The position numbers and the translations under genes are program-made. From the NCBI RefSeq assembly GCF_035325925.1, contig NZ_DAOKZA010000010.1:1-64000 (forward strand): a stretch of DNA of 64,000 bases, in the 5' to 3' direction. Source of the stretch: Calidifontimicrobium sp035325925. GTDB taxonomy: Bacteria > Pseudomonadota > Gammaproteobacteria > Burkholderiales > Burkholderiaceae_C. This document shows positions 39,390 through 48,159 of the stretch, piece after piece. The notes below the pieces were generated by a model. That model searched no databases, was not told where the DNA came from, and saw only the letters and a program-made list of their open reading frames with translations. Each line of letters begins with the position of its first letter. Positions within the stretch are counted from its first letter, which is position 1.

Positions 39390-40507
39390 CGACCCGCGAG
39401 CGCGTGGTCGTCGGCCTGTCCGGCGGCGTCGACTCGGCCGTCGCCGCCTGGCTGCTCAAGCAGCAGGGCCACGAGGTGGTCGGCATCTTCATGAAGAACT
39501 GGGAGGACGACGACGACGACGACGGGTACTGCTCGAGCAACGCCGACTTCGTCGACGCCGCCGCGGTGGCCGACGTGATCGGCATCGAGATCGAGCACGT
39601 CAACTTCGCCGCCGACTACAGGGACCGCGTGTTCGCCGAGTTCCTGCGCGAGTACCGCGCGGGGCGCACGCCGAACCCCGACGTGCTGTGCAACGCCGAG
39701 ATCAAGTTCAAGGCCTTCCTCGACCACGCGCTGCGGCTGGGCGCGCAGAAGATCGCCACCGGGCACTACGCGCGCGTGCGCGAGCGCGACGCCGGCTTCG
39801 AGCTGCTCAAGGGCGTCGACGCCGCGAAGGACCAGAGCTACTTCCTGCACCGCCTGAACCAGGCGCAGCTGGCGCGCACGCTGCTCCCGCTGGGTGGGCT
39901 GCGCAAGACCGAGGTGCGGCGCATCGCCGCCGAGATCGGCCTGCCGAACGCGAAGAAGAAGGACTCGACCGGCATCTGCTTCATCGGCGAGCGGCCGTTC
40001 CGCGAGTTCCTCAACCGCTACCTGAGCCACGAGCCCGGCGACATCGTCGACGAGCGCGGACGCCGCATCGGCCGCCACGTGGGCCTGAGCTTCTACACGC
40101 TGGGGCAGCGCCAGGGGCTGGGCATCGGCGGCGTGAAGGACCAGGGCGCGCCGCGCGGCGGCGGCATGCACGCGCCGTGGTTCGTCGCGCGCAAGGATCT
40201 GGCACGCAACCGGCTGGTCGTCGTGCAGGGCCACGAGCACCCGGCGCTGCAGTCGGTCACGCTGCACGCCACCGACGCCAGCTGGGTCGCCGGTCACGCG
40301 CCGGGCGACGGCGCCTACGCCGCGAAGACGCGCTACCGCCAGGCCGACGCCGCGTGCCGGTTCACAGCGCGCGGCGAGACCGGCTTTGAGCTGGTCTTCG
40401 ACGAGCCGCAGTGGGCCGTCACGCCGGGGCAGTCGGCGGTGCTGTACGACGACGAAGTCTGCCTCGGCGGCGGCGTGATCGACGCCGCGGACGCGCCGAT
40501 CGCGTGA
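39386..40507 (+). CDS. mnmA: tRNA-specific 2-thiouridylase MnmA
   Basis: A 373-residue enzyme that thiolates U34 in tRNA-Lys, -Glu and -Gln using ATP and a sulfur relay. The PP-loop GLSGGVDSAVAAWLL is at residues 10-24, with catalytic Cys102 (NPDVLCN) and Cys198 (STGICFIG), plus HYAR and KDQSYFL segments. An unusual run of seven acidic residues (EDDDDDD) is at 40-46, before GYCSS. The start overlaps the Nudix stop in ATGA. Confidence 0.97.
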   Translation: MTTRERVVVGLSGGVDSAVAAWLLKQQGHEVVGIFMKNWEDDDDDDGYCSSNADFVDAAAVADVIGIEIEHVNFAADYRDRVFAEFLREYRAGRTPNPDVLCNAEIKFKAFLDHALRLGAQKIATGHYARVRERDAGFELLKGVDAAKDQSYFLHRLNQAQLARTLLPLGGLRKTEVRRIAAEIGLPNAKKKDSTGICFIGERPFREFLNRYLSHEPGDIVDERGRRIGRHVGLSFYTLGQRQGLGIGGVKDQGAPRGGGMHAPWFVARKDLARNRLVVVQGHEHPALQSVTLHATDASWVAGHAPGDGAYAAKTRYRQADAACRFTARGETGFELVFDEPQWAVTPGQSAVLYDDEVCLGGGVIDAADAPIA

Positions 40508-40675
40508 CCGATTCGTGGCGTGCGGGAGGGGCACCGCGCCAGCGCCTCAATCGGCGCGTGCATCGGCCGATAGGCACCGCAGCCCGAGTCCGCTGCACCC
40601 ATCCGCCATGTCCTGCCGTCATGCCGCCTTGCCCGGCGCCCGGTCTGCCGCCGGCGCCGGTGCGGCCATCTGCCG

Positions 40676-42733
40676 ATGCGCCGCCTGACCGCCCACTGGA
40701 GACTCTCGACGCGTTTCGTCGTGATGTCGCTCGCTGCGCTGCTGCTGGTGCAGGGCGCCGCGCTGCTGGCGCTGCAGCGGCAGGCCGACACTGCGCTGCG
40801 GGGTGTCGACGAGCGCCTCGAGCGCGGTGAGCGCGCGTGGCGCGCCGAGCGCGAGCGCGCGCCGGGCGCGACCGGGCTCGCCGCGATCGCGGCGCTGGCC
40901 ACCGAATTCCGCGAACGCCATGAGATCGACCTGGCGCTGGTCGCCGATCGCGACGGGCGGCGCGAGGTCCTGTTGTCGACGCTGCCGGGCATCGACGCGG
41001 CAGCGCTGGCCGGCGCGCCGGCGGGCCGCGTCCGGCTGGGCGACGAGGTGTATCGCGCGCGCGTCGTGAACCCGCCCGGCGCAGCGTCGGCGCAGCCGGA
41101 TGCGGTGCTGCTGCGCTCGCAGCGCCAGGCGCTGGCGCCGTACCGCGACCTGCAGCGCACGCTGGGCGCGATCACGCTCGGCGGGCTGCTGCTGTTCGGG
41201 CTGGTCGGCCTGTGGATGGCGCGGCGCGTGACCGCGCCGCTGGCCGCGCTGGCCGGCGCCGCGCGGCGGCTGAGCCGCGGCGACTGCACGTGGCCGGTCG
41301 AGCACCGCGAGCGCCACGACGAGATCGGCGAACTGGCGCAGGCCCTCGACCAGATGCGCGAGGACATCGCCACCCAAGAGGCCGAAGTCCGCCGCCTGGC
41401 CTACACCGACCCCCTGACCGGGCTGCCCAGCCGAGCGCGCTTGCGCGACGCGCTGCGCGGCGCGCTGCTCGCGCGGGCCGATGCGGCGCGCGACGCACGG
41501 GGCGGCGTGGCGGTGCTGGCGCTCGGCTTCGACCACCCCGGGCAGGTCGACGACCTGCTCGGCCAGGCCTTCGGCGACCAGGTGCTCAAAGCGGTGGTCG
41601 ACCGGCTGCGCACGCTGCCGCTGCGCGAAGGCGACCGCCTGGCGCGCCTGGGCAGCGACCAGTTCGCGCTGCTGCTGGTCGACACCGACGGCGACGCCGC
41701 GATCGCCGCGGCACAGCGTCTGGTCCGCGACTTCGTCACGCCGCTGGTGATCGACGCACACACCGTCGAGCGCAGCGCCCACGTCGGCGTGGCGCTGTGG
41801 CCCGCCGACGCCACCGACGCCGACGCGCTGCTGGCGCGCGCCGAGCTCGCGCTGTCGACGGCCAGGCGCCGAAGCGTCGACGTGCAGGCGTACGACCCGT
41901 CGCTGGACTCGACCGGCACGCAGGCGCTGACGCTGCTGTCCGAGCTGCGCCGCGCGGTCGGCGAGGGCGAGCTGCGGCTGTTCCTGCAGCCGAAGCTGGC
42001 GCTGGCCGACACCGGCGTCGTCGGCGCCGAGGCGCTGCTGCGCTGGATGCACCCGCAGCGCGGGTTGCTGCCGCCGATGGCGTTCATCCCGCTCGCCGAG
42101 TCCACCGGCGTCGTTCGCGAGCTGACGCTGTGGGTGTTCGAGGAGGCCGCGCGGCGCTGGGAGTCGCTGCGCGGCGACGGCGCGCCGCTGCGCATCGCGG
42201 TGAACCTGTCGGTGCGCGACCTGCTCGACGCCCAGCTGCCCGACAAGCTCGACGCGGTGCTCGCGCGCCACCACGTGCCGCCGCAGGCGTTTTGCCTGGA
42301 GATCACCGAGCGTGCGCTGATGGACGACCCGCGGCGCGCCGAGATCACGCTGCAGCGACTCGCCGACAGCGGCTTCAAGCTCTCGATCGACGACTTCGGC
42401 ACCGGCTTCACGTCGCTGGGCCAGCTCGCCCGCCTGCCGGTCAAGGAGCTGAAGATCGACCGCTCGTTCGTGACGAACCTCGAGCGCGACGAGCGCAGCG
42501 CGGCGGTGGTGCGCTCGACGATCCACCTGGCGCACGACCTGGGGCTGAGCGTGGTCGCCGAGGGCGTCGAGAGCGCGGCGATCTGGCTGAAGCTGCGCGA
42601 GTGGGGCTGCGACGAGGGGCAGGGCTTCCACATGAGCAAGCCGCTGCCCGCCGACGAGTTGCCGGCGTGGTGCCGGCACTGGCGCGAGAAGCAGGCGCCG
42701 GGGCTGCGATCGCGGCGGTCGCTGACGGCTTGA
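40676..42733 (+). CDS. EAL-domain c-di-GMP phosphodiesterase with degenerate GGDEF domain
   Basis: A 685-residue membrane signalling protein: N-terminal helix (VVMSLAALLLVQGAALLAL), a periplasmic sensor of about 110 residues, a second helix (ITLGGLLLFGLVGLWMA), HAMP (RRVTAPLAALAGAARRLS), GGDEF-like domain and EAL domain. The GGDEF site reads GSDQF at 326-330, so cyclase activity is unlikely. The EAL domain is intact, with EALLRW at 452-457, NLSVRDL, EITERAL and DDFGTGFTSL, so it should hydrolyse c-di-GMP. Domain order suggests the GGDEF-like part may be regulatory. It stands alone; the gap 40508-40675 shows nothing else. Confidence 0.9.
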   Translation: MRRLTAHWRLSTRFVVMSLAALLLVQGAALLALQRQADTALRGVDERLERGERAWRAERERAPGATGLAAIAALATEFRERHEIDLALVADRDGRREVLLSTLPGIDAAALAGAPAGRVRLGDEVYRARVVNPPGAASAQPDAVLLRSQRQALAPYRDLQRTLGAITLGGLLLFGLVGLWMARRVTAPLAALAGAARRLSRGDCTWPVEHRERHDEIGELAQALDQMREDIATQEAEVRRLAYTDPLTGLPSRARLRDALRGALLARADAARDARGGVAVLALGFDHPGQVDDLLGQAFGDQVLKAVVDRLRTLPLREGDRLARLGSDQFALLLVDTDGDAAIAAAQRLVRDFVTPLVIDAHTVERSAHVGVALWPADATDADALLARAELALSTARRRSVDVQAYDPSLDSTGTQALTLLSELRRAVGEGELRLFLQPKLALADTGVVGAEALLRWMHPQRGLLPPMAFIPLAESTGVVRELTLWVFEEAARRWESLRGDGAPLRIAVNLSVRDLLDAQLPDKLDAVLARHHVPPQAFCLEITERALMDDPRRAEITLQRLADSGFKLSIDDFGTGFTSLGQLARLPVKELKIDRSFVTNLERDERSAAVVRSTIHLAHDLGLSVVAEGVESAAIWLKLREWGCDEGQGFHMSKPLPADELPAWCRHWREKQAPGLRSRRSLTA

Positions 42734-42841
42734 CGCGGGCACACGCCGCGTGGCCGCGCCTGCCGGTGCCGCCCCACCTTGGAAGACGCACGGATCCGCG
42801 TCGACGACACGCGAGGCGATGGGCGCGGGGGCAGGCGCCCG

Positions 42842-43540
42842 TCAGCCCGCCACCCAGTCGAGCAGCGCGGCGGTGACCTCGGCCGGGCGCTCCCAGGTCA
42901 GCATGTGGCCGCACTGCGCCAGCTCGAGGTGGCGCGCGTGGGGCACGGCCGCGGCGATCTCGCGCGAGCACTCGGGCGGGGTCAGGGCGTCGGCGTCGCC
43001 GCAGATCACCAGCAGCGGGCAGGCGATGCGCGGCAGCAGCGCGCGGCGGTCGGCGCGGCCGATCAGCGCGCGGTTCTGCCGCGCCAGGTCGGACGCGCCG
43101 GCGCGCTCCAGCGTCATGCGCAGGTAGTCGTCGACCAGCGCCGCGTCGTGCTGTCGCGACGGGTGGAACGCGAAGCCGACGTTGGCGCGCAGCACCTCGG
43201 CGGCGGCGCCGTGCTCGAACTGCTCGATCGCCCAACGCCGCAGCGCGACCATCTCCGGCGTGTCGGCGCGCGCGGTGGTGCCGAGCAGCGCGAGGCCCTG
43301 CACGCGCTCGGGCGCCTGCACCCAGGCCTCGAGCGCGACGATGCCGCCCATCGACGCGCCGGCCAGCCGCAGCGGCCCGGGGTGCTCGGCCAGCAGCAGC
43401 GAGGCCATCGCCTCGATCGAGTCGGCGCGGCGGTGCACGTCGCTCACGTGGACGGAGGCGCGCGTCGCCAGCGCCGGCAGTTGGTCGCGAAACAGCGCGG
43501 CGTCGCAGGCCAGGCCGGGCAGCAGCACGAGCGGCGTCAT
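42842..43540 (-). CDS. Alpha/beta hydrolase
   Basis: A 232-residue alpha/beta hydrolase with LLPGLACDAALFRDQ near the N-terminus (oxyanion region), nucleophile Ser63 in GASMGG, a likely acid in CGDADALTPP and His in CGHMLTWERP. The substrate is unknown. The gene lies 40 bp downstream of the small gene at 43581-43907 on the same strand and may be cotranscribed. It is convergent with the EAL gene. Confidence 0.88.
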   Translation of the reverse strand: MTPLVLLPGLACDAALFRDQLPALATRASVHVSDVHRRADSIEAMASLLLAEHPGPLRLAGASMGGIVALEAWVQAPERVQGLALLGTTARADTPEMVALRRWAIEQFEHGAAAEVLRANVGFAFHPSRQHDAALVDDYLRMTLERAGASDLARQNRALIGRADRRALLPRIACPLLVICGDADALTPPECSREIAAAVPHARHLELAQCGHMLTWERPAEVTAALLDWVAG

Positions 43541-43580
43541 GCGGCGCAGTGTGCCAGCGCACGCGCCGCGCCGGCGCGCG

Positions 43581-43907
43581 TCACTGCAAGGCGTCGGGCG
43601 CGGCGAATACCGTGCGCCACTGGCGCTCGGGCGGCTCGTCGTGCGTCTCGACCGGACCGAGCCAGTCGAGGAACAGCCGCGTGCACACGGTCTGCAGCCG
43701 TTCGCCGGCCTGCGGGTGGCGTGCGATCAGCGCCAGGTTGCGCGCGATCTTGTCGGCCGCGGCCAGGTGCGGCGTCTTCGCGTAGTGCGTCAGCAGCGCC
43801 AACGTACCGCCGATGATCGGCTCGAGCGGACCGCAGGCGGCCGGCGACGGCGATGTCGCGTCGTCGGCTGCAGCATCGGGCCCGCACGGGCCGGGGGGCT
43901 TGGACAT
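43581..43907 (-). CDS. Small protein with Fur-like promoter, unknown function
   Basis: A 108-residue cytoplasmic-looking protein: an N-terminal Pro/Ala-rich part with a Cys (SKPPGPCGPD), then a helical region LEPIIGGTLALLTHYAKT, AADKIARNLALIARHPQAG, and LQTVCTRLFLDWLGP. I do not recognise a named family. The ATG at 43907 follows CAGGAGAA. The promoter overlaps a palindrome resembling a Fur operator, so expression may respond to iron. An alpha/beta hydrolase lies downstream. Confidence 0.75.
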   Translation of the reverse strand: MSKPPGPCGPDAAADDATSPSPAACGPLEPIIGGTLALLTHYAKTPHLAAADKIARNLALIARHPQAGERLQTVCTRLFLDWLGPVETHDEPPERQWRTVFAAPDALQ

Positions 43908-43955
43908 GCGCGTTCTCCTGAGCTGGGCGGCTGGCAAGGTGACGGTTGCCGATGC

Positions 43956-43983
43956 ATTATATGCGAATGAAACGCATTTGCAA
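43956..43983 (-). promoter_or_regulatory. Promoter with Fur-box-like palindrome
   Basis: On the minus strand TTGCAA (43978-43983), a 16-base spacer and a perfect TATAAT (43956-43961) precede the 108-residue gene by about 50 bp. The spacer and -35 hold a palindrome GCGAATG-AAACG-CATTTGC (43963-43981) with one arm mismatch, similar to AATGA/TCATT-type Fur operators. The block is strikingly AT-rich against its surroundings. Confidence 0.5.
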
Positions 43984-44121
43984 TGAGCATGCCGTGAACG
44001 CCGCCTCGGCCCGCGACGCCGCGCCCGCGGGCCCGGCACCTGCGCCGCGCTCGCGAGGGGTGCCGGCGCCGGGCGCGACCACGTGCGCGCACCGCGAAGC
44101 GACGGTGTGCACCCTGCCGGT

Positions 44122-45426
44122 TCAGGGGCTGCCGCCGCGGTCGGCGCCACGCCCCGCCGCTGCCAGAGCCGCCGCCCGCTTCAGCAGCAGCTCGCGTTCG
44201 CGCGCGTTGCCCGCCATCGTGGCGGCGCGCTCGAACTCGGCGTGCGCTTCATCGCGACGGCCCAGCCGCTGCAGCAGCTCGCCACGCACGCTCGGCAGCC
44301 AGTGGTAGTTCGCCAGCGCCGCGTCGGCGCACAGCCGGTCGACGATCGCCAAGCCCGCCGCCGGCCCCTGGGCCATCGCCACCGCCACCGCGCGGTTCAG
44401 CTCGACCACCGGCGACGGCGCGATCGCCACCAGTTCGCCGTACAGCGCGGCGATGCGCGTCCAGTCGGTCGACGCGGCGTCGGCGGCACGCGCGTGGCAC
44501 GCGGCGACCTCTGCCTGCAGGCGGTAAGGCCCGGGCGGCGCACCCGACGCCTCGGCGCGCGCCAGCGCCGCCAGGCCGCGGCGGATCAGCAACCGGTCCC
44601 AGCGACGCCGGTCCTGGTCGGCGAGCAGCACCGGGTGGCCGGCCGCATCGGTGCGCGCCTTGGTGCGCGACGCCTGCAGCTCGAGCAGCGCCTGCAGTGC
44701 GTGCACCTCGCTGTCGTTCGGCGCCAGTTCTGCGAGCATGCGCGCCAGGCGTAGCGCCTCGTCGCCCAGCGCCGGGCGCATCCAGTCGCCGCCGGCGGTG
44801 GCGGTGTAGCCCTCGTTGAAGATCAGGTAGACGACCTCGAGCACCGACGCGAGCCGCTCTTGCAGCGCCTCGCCGCGCGGCACCTCGAACGGCACGCGCG
44901 CGTCGGCGAGCCGCTTCTTCGCGCGCGCGATGCGCTGCGCGATCGTCGCCTCGGGCAGCAGGTAGGCGCGGGCGATCTCGTGGGTGGTCAGCCCGCCGAG
45001 CAGCCTGAGCGTCAGCGCGACGCGCGACTCGGTCGGCAGCAGCGGGTGGCAGGCGGTGAACATCAGCCGCAGCAGGTCGTCGCCGATGTCGTCGCCGCGC
45101 GCGGCGTCCAGCGCATCGACGAAGTCGGGCACGACGTCGGCCTGCATCGCGACCAGGTCTTGCCCCAGCTCGTCGTGTCTCGCCTCGCTGATGCCGCGGT
45201 GGCGCAGGCGATCGAGCGCGCGACGCTTGGCCACGGTCGTCAGCCAGGCGCCGGGCCGGTCGGGCACGCCGTCGCGCGGCCAGTGCTCGAGCGCGGCGAC
45301 CAGCGCGTCCTGCGCCAGCTCCTCGGCCGCGCCCAGGTCGCGCGTCAGGCGCATCAGCGCGCCGACGATGCGCGCCGACTCGATGCGCCAGACGGCGGCC
45401 AGCGCCTCGTGAACGCCGCAGTGCAC
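44122..45426 (-). CDS. RNA polymerase sigma factor, ECF42-like with TPR-type C-terminal domain
   Basis: A 434-residue protein: sigma-70 region 2 (IVGALMRLTRDLGAAEELAQDALVAALEHWP), a linker, region 4 (LTLRLLGGLTTHEIARAYLLPEATIAQRIARAKKRL), then the long C-terminal domain (DUF6596-like, YLIFNEGYTATAGGDWMRP) characteristic of ECF42. ECF42 factors are known for genomic association with DGPF (YCII) proteins and have no classical anti-sigma factor. Here five genes upstream on the same strand, two DGPF and two VOC among them, fit that pattern. It probably controls the cluster, but this is not shown by a visible promoter. Confidence 0.88.
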   Translation of the reverse strand: MHCGVHEALAAVWRIESARIVGALMRLTRDLGAAEELAQDALVAALEHWPRDGVPDRPGAWLTTVAKRRALDRLRHRGISEARHDELGQDLVAMQADVVPDFVDALDAARGDDIGDDLLRLMFTACHPLLPTESRVALTLRLLGGLTTHEIARAYLLPEATIAQRIARAKKRLADARVPFEVPRGEALQERLASVLEVVYLIFNEGYTATAGGDWMRPALGDEALRLARMLAELAPNDSEVHALQALLELQASRTKARTDAAGHPVLLADQDRRRWDRLLIRRGLAALARAEASGAPPGPYRLQAEVAACHARAADAASTDWTRIAALYGELVAIAPSPVVELNRAVAVAMAQGPAAGLAIVDRLCADAALANYHWLPSVRGELLQRLGRRDEAHAEFERAATMAGNARERELLLKRAAALAAAGRGADRGGSP

Positions 45427-45444
45427 GGGCGCCGCCCGACCGGC

Positions 45445-45855
45445 TCAGCACCGCTCGGGCGCGGCGTTCTCGTCCATCCAGAAGACCTCCCACTGGTGGC
45501 CGTCGGGGTCGGCGAAGCCATGCTGGACCATGAACCCGTGGTCCTGCGGCGCGTTCGGCGTGGTGGCGCCGGCGGCCACCGCCTTCGCGACCAGCGCGTC
45601 GACCTCTTCGCGACTGTCGCACGACAGCGCGAGCAGCACCTCGGTGCTGCGGCGCGCGTCGGCCACCGGCAGCTTCGTGAAACCCTGGAAGAAGGGTTCG
45701 ACGAGCAGCATCGTGTGGATGCCTTCGGCGATGCGCACGCAGGCCGCCTGCTCGTTGGTGAAACGCGGCACGATGGCCATGCCGAGCGCCGCGAAGAACG
45801 CCTTCGACCGCTCGAGGTCGCGCACCGGCAGGTTGACGAAGATCTGGCGGCTCAT
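45445..45855 (-). CDS. VOC family protein (glyoxalase-like)
   Basis: A 136-residue vicinal oxygen chelate fold protein: RQIFVNLPVRDLERSKAFF, FTNEQAACVRIAEGIHTML, HGFMVQHGFADPDGHQWEVFWMD. The end has the DPDGHxWEV motif of the glyoxalase superfamily. The ligand is unknown. The ATG at 45855 overlaps the TGA of the upstream DGPF gene (ATGA), so the two are coupled; the sigma factor gene is 18 bp downstream. Confidence 0.9.
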   Translation of the reverse strand: MSRQIFVNLPVRDLERSKAFFAALGMAIVPRFTNEQAACVRIAEGIHTMLLVEPFFQGFTKLPVADARRSTEVLLALSCDSREEVDALVAKAVAAGATTPNAPQDHGFMVQHGFADPDGHQWEVFWMDENAAPERC

Positions 45856-46283
45856 CGCGACCCCCCCTGGCTGGGCAGGTTCAACTCGAGGAAGCGCTCG
45901 ACGCCCGGGCTGTCGCCGAAGTCCTCCAGATCGAACAGCTGGCGCACCTCGACCACCGCCTGCCGGCCTTCGCCCACCGGGTTCGGGAAGCGCCGGCTCC
46001 ATTCGAGCGCCTCCTCGCGCGAGCGCACCTGGATCAGCGTGTAGCCGGCGATCAGCTCCTTGGTCTCGGCGAAGGGGCCGTCGACGACGCGGCGACCCTC
46101 GGCGCCGTAGTGGATGCGCCAGCCCTTGCGGCTCGGCTGCAGGCCCGATGCGTCGAGCAGCACGCCGGCACGCGCCAACTCGTCGTGGTATGCGGCTATC
46201 GCAGCGAACATCGCCTCGTCGGGCACGAGCGTCGGCTCGGCCTCGAACTCGGGCACCGTGCGCACCATGATCATGAATCGCAT
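45852..46283 (-). CDS. YCII-related (DGPF) protein
   Basis: A 143-residue DGPF/YCII-family protein: RFMIMVRTVPEFEAEPTLVP, then the hallmark VVDGPFAETKELIAGYTLIQVRS and EWSRRFP. The family is known from clusters with ECF42 sigma factors, where it is proposed to be part of their output or control; a biochemical role is unknown. It is coupled to the VOC gene by ATGA overlap. Confidence 0.9.
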   Translation of the reverse strand: MRFMIMVRTVPEFEAEPTLVPDEAMFAAIAAYHDELARAGVLLDASGLQPSRKGWRIHYGAEGRRVVDGPFAETKELIAGYTLIQVRSREEALEWSRRFPNPVGEGRQAVVEVRQLFDLEDFGDSPGVERFLELNLPSQGGSR

Positions 46284-46299
46284 CGCAGTCTCCCCGGCC

Positions 46300-46698
46300 T
46301 CAGCGTGCCGGCATCGGCTGCGGCTGAAGCACGCTGTGGCGGTTGCCCTCGGTGTCGATGAAGGCGACGTAGTCACCGACGCCGGGGATCGCCATCGGCT
46401 CGCCGAGGACCCGGCCGCCGGCGTCGGTGATGCGGGCCATGGCCGCGCGGACGTCGTCGACGCCGATCACCACCCCCGGATGTTGCGCCGGCGCGTCGGC
46501 CCCGAACGGGAACAGCCCGCCGTTGATCGCCCCGGCAGGCGCGCCGGGCCTGGCGTCGGTGGTCGCGGTGGTCGCCAGCACGTAGTCACCCATCTGGGGG
46601 CCGAGCTTCTCCATCTGCCAGCCGAAGGCTTCGGCGTAGAAGCGCGCCGCGCGGTCGCGGTCGCGGTAGGGCATCTCGAAGTGCACGACGGGGTCCAT
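46300..46698 (-). CDS. VOC family protein
   Basis: A 132-residue glyoxalase-superfamily protein: VVHFEMPYRDRDRAARFYAEAFGW, MGDYVLATT, GINGG-like segment AINGGLFPFG, and GDYVAFIDTEGNRHSVLQP. These CxxC-less members (PhnB/YdeO-like relatives) occur with DGPF proteins. It is 16 bp upstream of the DGPF gene and part of the same cluster. Confidence 0.9.
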   Translation of the reverse strand: MDPVVHFEMPYRDRDRAARFYAEAFGWQMEKLGPQMGDYVLATTATTDARPGAPAGAINGGLFPFGADAPAQHPGVVIGVDDVRAAMARITDAGGRVLGEPMAIPGVGDYVAFIDTEGNRHSVLQPQPMPAR

Positions 46699-46805
46699 CG
46701 ATGTGTCTCCTCTGACAGGGGTGGATCGGACGAGGCGCGGCAGCGCCTCCAACACGACGACGAACCAGCCGCCCGGAATCGACAGCTGCCGGCTCGGGAC
46801 AAACC

Positions 46806-47171
46806 CTAGCCCGACCCCAGACTCTCTTCGTAGCAGGCCGCCACCGGCCGCACCTCGACGGTCGCCCACTCGGCGGCGGGGCAGGCCTTGGCCAGCGCCA
46901 GCGCCTCGTCCCGGTCGGCACAATCGACAAGGAAGAACCCGCCGACCATCTCCTTGGCCTCGGCAAACGGTCCGTCGACCACCCGCGCGCCGTGCCGGCT
47001 GACGCGCACCGCGCGCGTCTGCGACGCGAGCGACTGCACCGCGACGAGCTGACCGCGCTCGCGCAGGGCCTCGCCGAAGCGCTGCATGCGCGCGTAGGCT
47101 TCGCGGCCCTCGGCCTCGGTGCGGCCGGCGCGTTGCGACGTCGGCTCGACGATCAGCAGGGCGAACTGCAT
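46806..47171 (-). CDS. YCII-related (DGPF) protein
   Basis: A 121-residue second DGPF protein: QFALLIVEPTSQRAGRTEAE, ARVVDGPFAEAKEMVGGFFLVDCADRDEALALAKACPAAEWATVEVRP. It is the first gene of the cluster on this strand, 107 bp before the next VOC gene. Upstream, 47172-47369 has a GGAGG-type ribosome site for it, and an AGCCGGC/GCCGGCT hairpin at 47331-47348 after xth. Confidence 0.9.
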   Translation of the reverse strand: MQFALLIVEPTSQRAGRTEAEGREAYARMQRFGEALRERGQLVAVQSLASQTRAVRVSRHGARVVDGPFAEAKEMVGGFFLVDCADRDEALALAKACPAAEWATVEVRPVAACYEESLGSG

Positions 47172-47369
47172 CGCAGGCCTCCTTTCGGGCTGGACTCGGT
47201 GACGCGCACAGGCGGACCGGCTGCGGACGTCACGCCGACGGCGCGCCGCGCCTTCCCCGCGACGCCGCCGACGGCCCGAGCCCGGCGATTGCACCACCAC
47301 GAGACCCGCGACGGCAACTGCACGCTGCCGAGCCGGCGCAGGCCGGCTGCTGGCGGCTTGCTGGGCAGG

Positions 47370-48158
47370 TCAGATGCTGGCGTCGTAGTCGATGGTCACC
47401 GCAGCGTGGTCGGAAAAGCGCGGTGCGAGGTGGATCGACTCGCGTCTCGCCTTCGCGGCGAAGGCGGGCGTGGCCAGGTGGTAGTCGAGCCGCCAGCCGA
47501 CGTTCTTCGCCCACGCCTGGCCGCGGTTGCTCCACCACGTGTACTGCTCGGGGTGCGGGTTCAGGCGACGGAACACGTCGACCAGCCCGACGTCGTCGAT
47601 GAGCGACGTGAGCCATGCGCGTTCCTCGGGCAGGAAGCCGCTGTTCTTCTGGTTGCTGCGCCAGTTCTTCAGGTCGATCGGGTGGTGGGCGATGTTGATG
47701 TCACCGACCAGCACGAACTCGCGTTCGGCCTTCAACCGCCGCAGGTGCGGCTCGATCTGCGCCAGGAAGCGGTACTTCGCCTCCTGCCGCTCGGGGCCGC
47801 TCGAGCCGCTCGGGAAGTAGCAGCTGATCACGCTGAACTTGCGCCGCGCGGTGTCGTAGCGCGCCTCGACGTAGCGCCCCTCGGCGTCGAACTCGTCGCT
47901 GCCGAATCCGGTGATCACCGCGCTCGGCGGCTTGCGCAGGTACAGCCCGACGCCGGCGTAGCCCTTCTTCTGCGCAAAGTGGAAGTAGCCCGTCAGGTCT
48001 CCGATACGGTCGAAGCGACCGCTTACATCGACATGCTGGGCCTTGACTTCCTGGACCCCCATACAATCGGCGCCGGTCTGCGCGGCCCAGTCGAGGAATC
48101 CTTTGCTCGCCGCCGAGCGGATGCCGTTCAGGTTGAGCGTGACGAGCCGAAATCCCAC
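47370..48158 (-). CDS. xth: Exodeoxyribonuclease III
   Basis: A 262-residue AP endonuclease/3'-5' exonuclease of the exonuclease III family, acting in base excision repair. Motifs: FRLVTLNLNGIRSA, GVQEVKAQ (catalytic Glu), FVLVGDINIAHHPIDLKN (Asp/Asn), and the terminal FSDHAAVTIDYD (Asp-His pair). The GTG at 48158 follows GGAGGTCACG and is the only start compatible with the conserved N-terminus. One base separates it from the oppositely oriented pyrE start. Confidence 0.95.
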   Translation of the reverse strand: MGFRLVTLNLNGIRSAASKGFLDWAAQTGADCMGVQEVKAQHVDVSGRFDRIGDLTGYFHFAQKKGYAGVGLYLRKPPSAVITGFGSDEFDAEGRYVEARYDTARRKFSVISCYFPSGSSGPERQEAKYRFLAQIEPHLRRLKAEREFVLVGDINIAHHPIDLKNWRSNQKNSGFLPEERAWLTSLIDDVGLVDVFRRLNPHPEQYTWWSNRGQAWAKNVGWRLDYHLATPAFAAKARRESIHLAPRFSDHAAVTIDYDASI

Positions 48159-48159
48159 C

